Assembly: GCF_022844445.1 (NCBI RefSeq)
Contig: NZ_JALHLS010000008.1
Coordinates: forward strand, 1 to 64,000
Source of the DNA: Hyphomonas sp.
GTDB lineage: Bacteria; Pseudomonadota; Alphaproteobacteria; Caulobacterales; Hyphomonadaceae
Reading direction: 5' to 3'
Length of the DNA stretch: 64,000 bases
Positions 59,238-64,000 of the stretch are shown piece after piece. Numbering within the stretch: the stretch's first letter is position 1; each line of letters opens with the position of its first letter. A program made the translations under genes and the position numbers. The notes beneath the pieces were generated by a model. It had not been told where the DNA came from. It did no database searches and saw nothing but the letters and a program-made list of their open reading frames with translations.

Positions 59238-61658
59238 ATGCTGACACCCGAACGCGAACGCACGGCACTGAAGCTGTTCTTCGAAGCCGTCGAGCTTGCG
59301 GGCGAGGCGCGGCTTGACTGGATCGAGAAGGCCTGCAGGGGCGACAGCGAACTTTTGGGCCGCGTGATCGCGCTGATGGAGGCCGACAGCGAGGTGACCT
59401 CCATGGTCGCCGAGATCGAGGGCGCACCGCTGGAGATGCCGCCGGACCAGATCGGCGTCTACCGGCTGGAGGCGCTGATCGGGGCGGGCGGCATGGGCTC
59501 GGTCTACCGCGCGCGGCGGGCGGACGGATTGTTCGACCAGACAGTGGCGATAAAGTTCATCCGGGCGAAGCAGGGGGCGTATGATCTCGGGCCGCTGATC
59601 GCCGCCGAGCGCCGCGCGCTGGCGCGGATGGATCACGAATCCATCGCGCGCATCCTGGATGGCGGGGTGACGCAGACCGGGCTCAGCTACCTCGTGATGG
59701 AATATGTGGCGGGCGAGCCGCTGGACGATGACTGCGAGGCGCGCCAGCTGGATGTGGCAGCGCGCGTGGCACTGGTGCGGCAGGTGGCGGGGGCGCTGGC
59801 TCATGCGCACCAGTCACGCATTGTTCATTGCGACGTGAAGCCGTCCAACATTCTCGTGACGCCAGGCGGGCGCGCGAAGCTGATCGATTTCGGGATTGCG
59901 CGGCTGCAGGAAGTGGCGGCCGCTGACATGATCGACGCCGTGACGCGCGCCTATGCAAGCCCGGAGCGTTGCCGCAGGCAGGCGGCGACGCTGGCGGATG
60001 ATGTCTACGCGCTGGCGGTGACGCTGTATGAATTGCTGGCGGGGAAATTGCCCTGGCACGATCCGGGCCGTCCTGACCTTGGCGCGGCGCCTGAGCTGCT
60101 GCGGATCGAGGGCCCGGCGCGCAATCCGGAAGACCTGTCGGCCATCCTGTGGAAGGCGTTGTCGCCGGACCCGGAAGAGCGTTATCGCAGCATCGAGGCC
60201 TTCGATGCAGACCTTGCGCGTTGGCAGAGCGTGCAGGCGGTGAGCGCTGTGCCGCGCACGTTTGCCTACCTCTCGCGCCGGTTTGCGCAGCGCCGGCCTG
60301 TGGCGCTCGCCTCGATGGCGGGCGGTGTGGCGGCGACCTTTGCGGCGCTGGGCATCATCACGCATCTTTATCTGGATGCGGAGCAATCGCGCCGGAACGC
60401 CGACCAGCGCTTCACGCAGCTGCGGAGTCTGGCGGGTTTCATGATCTTTGACCTGAACAGTCAGCTGGAACAGGTGCCGGGGGCAACGCCGGCGCGGCTG
60501 GCGATGTCGGAAAAGGCGCAGGACTATCTAGATGCGCTGGGCGCCTCGGCGGGCGGCAATGCGGCGCTGCAGGCTGAGGCGGCGACGGGGCTCGTACGCC
60601 TCGCCGAAGTGCAGGGCGTCCCGAGCCGGCCGAACCTTGGCCTCGGGCCGCTGGCGGTGGAGAACCTCGAGCGAGCCATTGTCTCGCTGGACCAGCTGAT
60701 TGCCGAGACACCCGGCGACCCTTCGCTCAGGCTGGCGCGAGGGCGCGCGCTCTATTTCCTTGCCATCACCAAGGCGTCGTTGGAGCAGGACACGGCGATG
60801 CAGCTGGATCTTGCCCGGCGGGCGGAGCCGGATGTGCTGGCCGCACTGGCGCAACCAGGCGAGATTCCGCCAGGTGAAGTCCATTCCGTGTTGGTGGGTA
60901 TACGGATGACCATTGCGGACGCGGTGCAGACAGAGGGCGATCTCGAAGAAGCCGTGAACATCCGTGAGGCGGAGGAGGCAAGGTTGCTGAACCTGACGCC
61001 AGATGAGCGTGCGGGCATGGACTTCGACTTCGAGGCGGGCCGGGTCTCGGCGCTACTTGGAGACGGCTACTACTATCTCAAACGGATCGAGCACGCGCAG
61101 GCCGCCTACCAGCGCGGGGCGGGCCATTTCGAGGCCGGTATCGCCAAGGCGCCGCTGAACCGGCGGCTGCTGACAGGCCTGCATTATGCGCACTATTCGC
61201 TGTCGAGTACGCGGGCGGATCTCGGCGACCTCGCCGGCGGGCTAAGGGAGGCCGAACTGTCGATGGACACGGCGCGCCAGTTGCTGGCCTGGGATCCGAC
61301 CGACCGTCTGGCGCAGCGCCTTGCCGAAGTTTCAGAGGGACAGATTGCGCTGATGCTGAACATCAACGGACGGCCGGAAGAGGCGCTTTCGATCGTTGAA
61401 CGGCAGCTGGAAGGCTACCGGGCCCAGGCGTCGGCCAATCCGCAGGACGGCGATGCTGTGCGGCGGGTGGCCGTGCCGATGCGCGGACGGGCGGAGATGA
61501 TGTTTGATGCGCGCGGGCGCGAGGCGGGCTGCCGGGGGGTGGAGGAAGCGCGCGCGGCGTGGAAGGCCGTCGAGGACAAGTGGGGCCTTTCGGAATTTGA
61601 CCGGACGAACGACATCGCCCTGCTTGACGATCTCGCCGCAAAGGGACGCTGCGGCTAG
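59238..61658 (+). CDS. Transmembrane serine/threonine protein kinase with TPR-like C-terminus
   Basis: About 806 residues (ATG 59238; TTG 59172 would add 22). The kinase domain has a complete glycine loop IGAGGMGSVYRAR, VAIKF (Lys106), catalytic HCDVKPSNIL (non-RD, Cys before Asp199), and DFG in KLIDFGIAR. A membrane helix follows (ALASMAGGVAATFAALGIITHLYL), then about 430 residues of repeated helical sequence resembling TPRs. A preceding N-terminal region (TALKLFFEAVELAGEARLDW) is typical of kinases paired with ECF sigma factors. It converges on such a sigma gene with a 4-base overlap. Confidence 0.9.
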   Translation: MLTPERERTALKLFFEAVELAGEARLDWIEKACRGDSELLGRVIALMEADSEVTSMVAEIEGAPLEMPPDQIGVYRLEALIGAGGMGSVYRARRADGLFDQTVAIKFIRAKQGAYDLGPLIAAERRALARMDHESIARILDGGVTQTGLSYLVMEYVAGEPLDDDCEARQLDVAARVALVRQVAGALAHAHQSRIVHCDVKPSNILVTPGGRAKLIDFGIARLQEVAAADMIDAVTRAYASPERCRRQAATLADDVYALAVTLYELLAGKLPWHDPGRPDLGAAPELLRIEGPARNPEDLSAILWKALSPDPEERYRSIEAFDADLARWQSVQAVSAVPRTFAYLSRRFAQRRPVALASMAGGVAATFAALGIITHLYLDAEQSRRNADQRFTQLRSLAGFMIFDLNSQLEQVPGATPARLAMSEKAQDYLDALGASAGGNAALQAEAATGLVRLAEVQGVPSRPNLGLGPLAVENLERAIVSLDQLIAETPGDPSLRLARGRALYFLAITKASLEQDTAMQLDLARRAEPDVLAALAQPGEIPPGEVHSVLVGIRMTIADAVQTEGDLEEAVNIREAEEARLLNLTPDERAGMDFDFEAGRVSALLGDGYYYLKRIEHAQAAYQRGAGHFEAGIAKAPLNRRLLTGLHYAHYSLSSTRADLGDLAGGLREAELSMDTARQLLAWDPTDRLAQRLAEVSEGQIALMLNINGRPEEALSIVERQLEGYRAQASANPQDGDAVRRVAVPMRGRAEMMFDARGREAGCRGVEEARAAWKAVEDKWGLSEFDRTNDIALLDDLAAKGRCG

Positions 61659-62206
61659 GCGGATCTCAGCGCGTCGTGCAGCCAGGCGCGGGCAACGCGC
61701 CATTGGCGCTTCACGGTGGAGAGTGAGACGTTCTCTGCCTCGGCGATCTCATCCAGCGTAAGGCCGGAGAAGTAGCGTTTCTCGACGAGCGCGGCGAGGG
61801 CGGGGTCGGCCTCGGCGAGCTTGTTCAGGGCCTCGTGGATCGCTTCGACATCGACGGCGTCGCCTTCCGGGACGGCGTTCTCGGCGATCTCGGTGATCAG
61901 TGTGACCTTCGGGCCGCCGCGCTTGCCAGCCCGCTCGCGGCGCACTTCGTCAATCAGCACCTGGCGCATGATGTGGGCGGAATAGGCGAAGAAGTGTGTG
62001 CGCTCCTTCGCCGAGATCTGGCGCTGGCCGATGATCTTGATGGCGGCGCCGTGCACAAGCTCTGTCGGCGCAATGTGCTGGCGGGCCCGGTCGCCGGCCA
62101 GGATCTTGCGGGCAAGCACGCGCAATTCATCATACACTTCGCCCAGCAGCCGGTCGCGGTCGCGGGCCGACATTGCCGAGATGGCGAGTTCCGGTTCATG
62201 GCTCAT
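61655..62206 (-). CDS. ECF sigma factor (kinase-associated type)
   Basis: A 183-residue RNA polymerase sigma factor with region 2 (LLGEVYDELRVLARKI, HFFAYSAHIMRQVLIDEVRR) and region 4 (ALVEKRYFSGLTLDEIAEAE, then VSLSTVKRQWRVARAWL helix-turn-helix). THFFAYSAHIMRQVLIDEVRR is the hallmark of ECFs often linked to Ser/Thr kinases rather than anti-sigma factors. No anti-sigma gene is adjacent. The gene is convergent with the kinase and shares its last 4 bases. It may be controlled by phosphorylation, as inference. Confidence 0.9.
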   Translation of the reverse strand: MSHEPELAISAMSARDRDRLLGEVYDELRVLARKILAGDRARQHIAPTELVHGAAIKIIGQRQISAKERTHFFAYSAHIMRQVLIDEVRRERAGKRGGPKVTLITEIAENAVPEGDAVDVEAIHEALNKLAEADPALAALVEKRYFSGLTLDEIAEAENVSLSTVKRQWRVARAWLHDALRSA

Positions 62207-62395
62207 GGCTGCGCGCTCTTTGATTTCCCCGGGTCAATTGCTGCCTTGGGGGCGGCTTGATTGCAAGCGGCTGCGCGCAACAGGGGAGCGGCGCGGGCGG
62301 GCGCAGCGCCTTGAAAAGGCACACGTTACCGGGATTGCCAAAGAATATTCGCAAAGAGCTGAACCGTTTTCTGCGCCGCTGGCCAGAACGACCAG

Positions 62396-62708
62396 ATGCA
62401 ATCCGGCCTGAGCGACATCATCGCGCAGAACATGCAGAGCCCGCAGGTCATCGCGATGAACATCGCCTCCGGCCGCCGGTGTGCCGCAGTCCGTCTCCGG
62501 TAATCCGTGTGCGCCCTATGCCGGGTGCGACTCGCGCGATGCCTAGGGCAATCCGGTCTATTCGGCGCCGGCCTATCCGCCCTACGCCGTGCCCTACGGA
62601 AATCCGGATGTTGTGGTGCGGAAAACGCCGGAGCCGCACGTGAACGGATGGACCGGCGCGGTGGAGGATCGCCCTGCAAATCCGTATCGCGGCCTGATTA
62701 CCTCTTGA
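62396..62708 (+). pseudogene. Decayed small gene, frameshift plus in-frame stop
   Basis: Reading from ATG 62396 gives MQSGLSDIIAQNMQSPQVIA, MNIASG, then nonsense. In the next frame the sequence continues as PPAAGVPQSVSGNPCAPYAG, then meets a TAG, and resumes in the same frame as NPVYSAPAYPPYAVPYGNPD and onward to EDRPANPYRGLITS and TGA 62706-62708. The Pro/Tyr-rich content and good 3' end look like a real protein that has acquired a frameshift near 62470 and a nonsense codon. It occupies most of the gap before the MATE gene. Sequencing errors could explain one lesion but less easily both. Confidence 0.45.
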
Positions 62709-62721
62709 GACCTGTCTTGAT

Positions 62722-62751
62722 CCGGGCGTGATTTTGAGCCATCACGCCCGG
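62722..62751. repeat. Hairpin downstream of the decayed gene
   Basis: CCGGGCGTGAT / ATCACGCCCGG, perfect 11-bp stem with an 8-base loop, no T-run, starting 13 bases after the decayed gene. It may be the former terminator of that gene, or a repeat. Confidence 0.5.
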
Positions 62752-62801
62752 CTGCTCAGATACCGGATAGCAAACAGCCGGAAAATCAAAGGGAGGGCAG
62801 G

Positions 62802-64000
62802 ATGACCAAGTCACGGCTGCCCGCCTGGGCTCGCCCCGCGGACATTGCAGACCTGATGCGTCTGTCGGTGCCGATCGCCATCAGCCGCATGGCGATGATG
62901 TTGATGGGCCTGACGGATGCCATCGTGCTCGGCCAGTATGCGCCGGGCGAGCTGGCCTATGTGCTGAACGCCTGGCTGCCGATGGGCATTTCGCTGGGGT
63001 TGGGCCTCGGCATCCTTCTGGGCGTGCAGGTGCTGACGTCCGAACTTCTGGGCGTGGGCAAGGAAGCCGATTCCGGGCGAATCTTCCGGCGCGGCCTGTT
63101 CTGGGCGGTGATCCTCGCGGGCGCGTTGACGCTGGTCCTGGTGCCGACCGCGGACAGTTTCTTCCGCTGGGTTTTCATCACCATCGCGCCGGCCAGCGAA
63201 ACGGCCGGTATCGACGCGCCGCCGGAAGTGGTGGCGGCCGAGACCGCCTCGGTCACGCGCATCCTTGCCTTCGGCCTGATGGGTCACATGATGAGCCAGG
63301 CCTGCAGCTATTATCTTGAAGCGCTGCGCCGGCCGCTGCTGGTGACCATCGTCATGTATACGGGCGTGGTGTTCAACCTGTTCCTCAACCTCGCCTTCGT
63401 CGGCGGATGGTGGGGCATGCCGCAGATGGGCGCAGAGGGCGTGGCCTGGGCGACCACGATCACGCGCTGGTTGATCGTGGTGGCGATGCTGATCTTCGTG
63501 GCGCGCCTGACGCCGGGCTTCCGCCGCTCGCCTCCGGCGCCGGCCGGTGAGGCGCGGCGCCAGCTGGAAGTCGGCACCGGCACCGCCATCAGCAATGTTG
63601 CCGAATGGGGCGGCTTCAACATCACGTTCGTTATCGCGACCTGGATCTCGATCGCGGCCAACTCCGTCTATGGCTACACCGTGCAGGTGATGGGCCTGTG
63701 CTTCATGTTCTATCTCGGCATCGCCTCGGCCACGTCCGTGCGGGTTGCTGAAGGCATGGGGCGCGGCGACGGGCAGGCGGTGAAGAATGCCGGGCGTCTC
63801 GGCGTGGTGGCGACCATCGTCATGGGCCTGATCCTGTGCGTGGTGCTTGTGTTGTTCCGCGACTTCATCTCGATCCTGCTGGTGCGCGAGGATGCGGTCA
63901 TCAGCGGCGTCGCTCTGGCGCCGGCGATTGCGGCGCTGCTCTGGCTGGCGGCGCTGGCAACGGTCTTCGACGGGTTGCAGGCGACCGCCTCGTTTGCGCT
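62802..64000 (+). CDS. MATE family efflux transporter, partial
   Basis: The first about 400 residues of a MATE (multidrug and toxic compound extrusion) protein; the end lies beyond the window. GGGAGG stands 5 bases before ATG 62802. The sequence LMRLSVPIAISRMAMMLMGL, then DAIVLGQYAPGELAYV and later TGTAISNVAEWGGFN are typical of the N- and C-lobe helices with the acidic/Asn residues of MATE transporters, which expel cations in exchange for Na+ or H+. Membrane helices are clear throughout. Substrate unknown. Confidence 0.9.
   Translation, partial: MTKSRLPAWARPADIADLMRLSVPIAISRMAMMLMGLTDAIVLGQYAPGELAYVLNAWLPMGISLGLGLGILLGVQVLTSELLGVGKEADSGRIFRRGLFWAVILAGALTLVLVPTADSFFRWVFITIAPASETAGIDAPPEVVAAETASVTRILAFGLMGHMMSQACSYYLEALRRPLLVTIVMYTGVVFNLFLNLAFVGGWWGMPQMGAEGVAWATTITRWLIVVAMLIFVARLTPGFRRSPPAPAGEARRQLEVGTGTAISNVAEWGGFNITFVIATWISIAANSVYGYTVQVMGLCFMFYLGIASATSVRVAEGMGRGDGQAVKNAGRLGVVATIVMGLILCVVLVLFRDFISILLVREDAVISGVALAPAIAALLWLAALATVFDGLQATASFA

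Noticed and set aside
1-64000. CRISPR arrays, insertion sequences or prophage genes
   Set aside because: No regularly spaced repeats, no transposase, integrase or phage structural proteins were found in the translated frames.

Overview
The window is about 64 kb of GC-rich chromosomal DNA with dense, mostly short-spaced genes on both strands. The gene content points to an alphaproteobacterium, most likely Hyphomonadaceae (Hyphomonas/Henriciella type). The pointers are DUF1489, DUF3088 and CC_3452-like proteins, a DUF374-waaA-lpxK-lpxL lipid A cluster, a class II DAHP synthase, ATP-dependent PEP carboxykinase, and acyl-CoA enzymes next to a P450. This placement is inferred from protein families; no rRNA gene is present. 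I see no insertion sequence, prophage or CRISPR array.

Layout. 1-9.3 kb: the start of an acyltransferase-3 gene, a tandem pair of secreted amidohydrolases (the second has lost its metal ligands), a CPBP protease, several envelope or hypothetical proteins, a TauE/SafE exporter and a TrkH potassium transporter. 9.4-18.5 kb: a leucine-dehydrogenase-type enzyme, a universal stress protein, a Pro/Glu-rich protein, two lipoproteins (one a redoxin with a single active-site Cys), thiolase, pckA, a NUDIX hydrolase and a small secreted protein. 18.7-25.8 kb: acyl-CoA dehydrogenase convergent with a cytochrome P450, a tryptophanase-type lyase, a zinc phospholipase C-like/helix-hairpin-helix fusion and a Gfo/Idh/MocA oxidoreductase. 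26-34 kb: small unknowns, an SDR, an RND efflux pair, a secreted amidase and a frame-broken small membrane protein. 34-45 kb: tlyA, a glycine-zipper protein, a methyltransferase, an outer-membrane barrel, aroC, pdxH, a membrane desaturase coupled to a micro membrane protein, a GDPD lipoprotein, an acyl-CoA ligase, and DUF3088 and DUF1499 proteins.

45-50 kb: the lipid A cluster DUF374-waaA-lpxK-lpxL, transcribed leftward with 0 or 4 nt junctions, then tRNA-Val(CAC) and a regulatory-looking intergenic region ahead of a small conserved protein. 50-58 kb: phosphoglycolate phosphatase, glmU-rpiA-gor-DinB, an orphan TIR-ParA fusion ATPase, class II DAHP synthase and a zinc-finger membrane protein. 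58-64 kb: a second CPBP protease, a transmembrane Ser/Thr kinase convergent with an ECF sigma factor, a decayed gene and the start of a MATE transporter that runs off the window.

Functionally the window is mainly core metabolism (amino-acid and fatty-acid catabolism, gluconeogenesis, shikimate pathway, PLP, UDP-GlcNAc, glutathione) and envelope building. The most unusual items are the TIR-ParA protein, the active/dead amidohydrolase pair, the phospholipase-like/HhH fusion, the kinase-sigma pair, a strong operator-like palindrome ahead of the desaturase operon, and two broken genes that have no intact reading frame.
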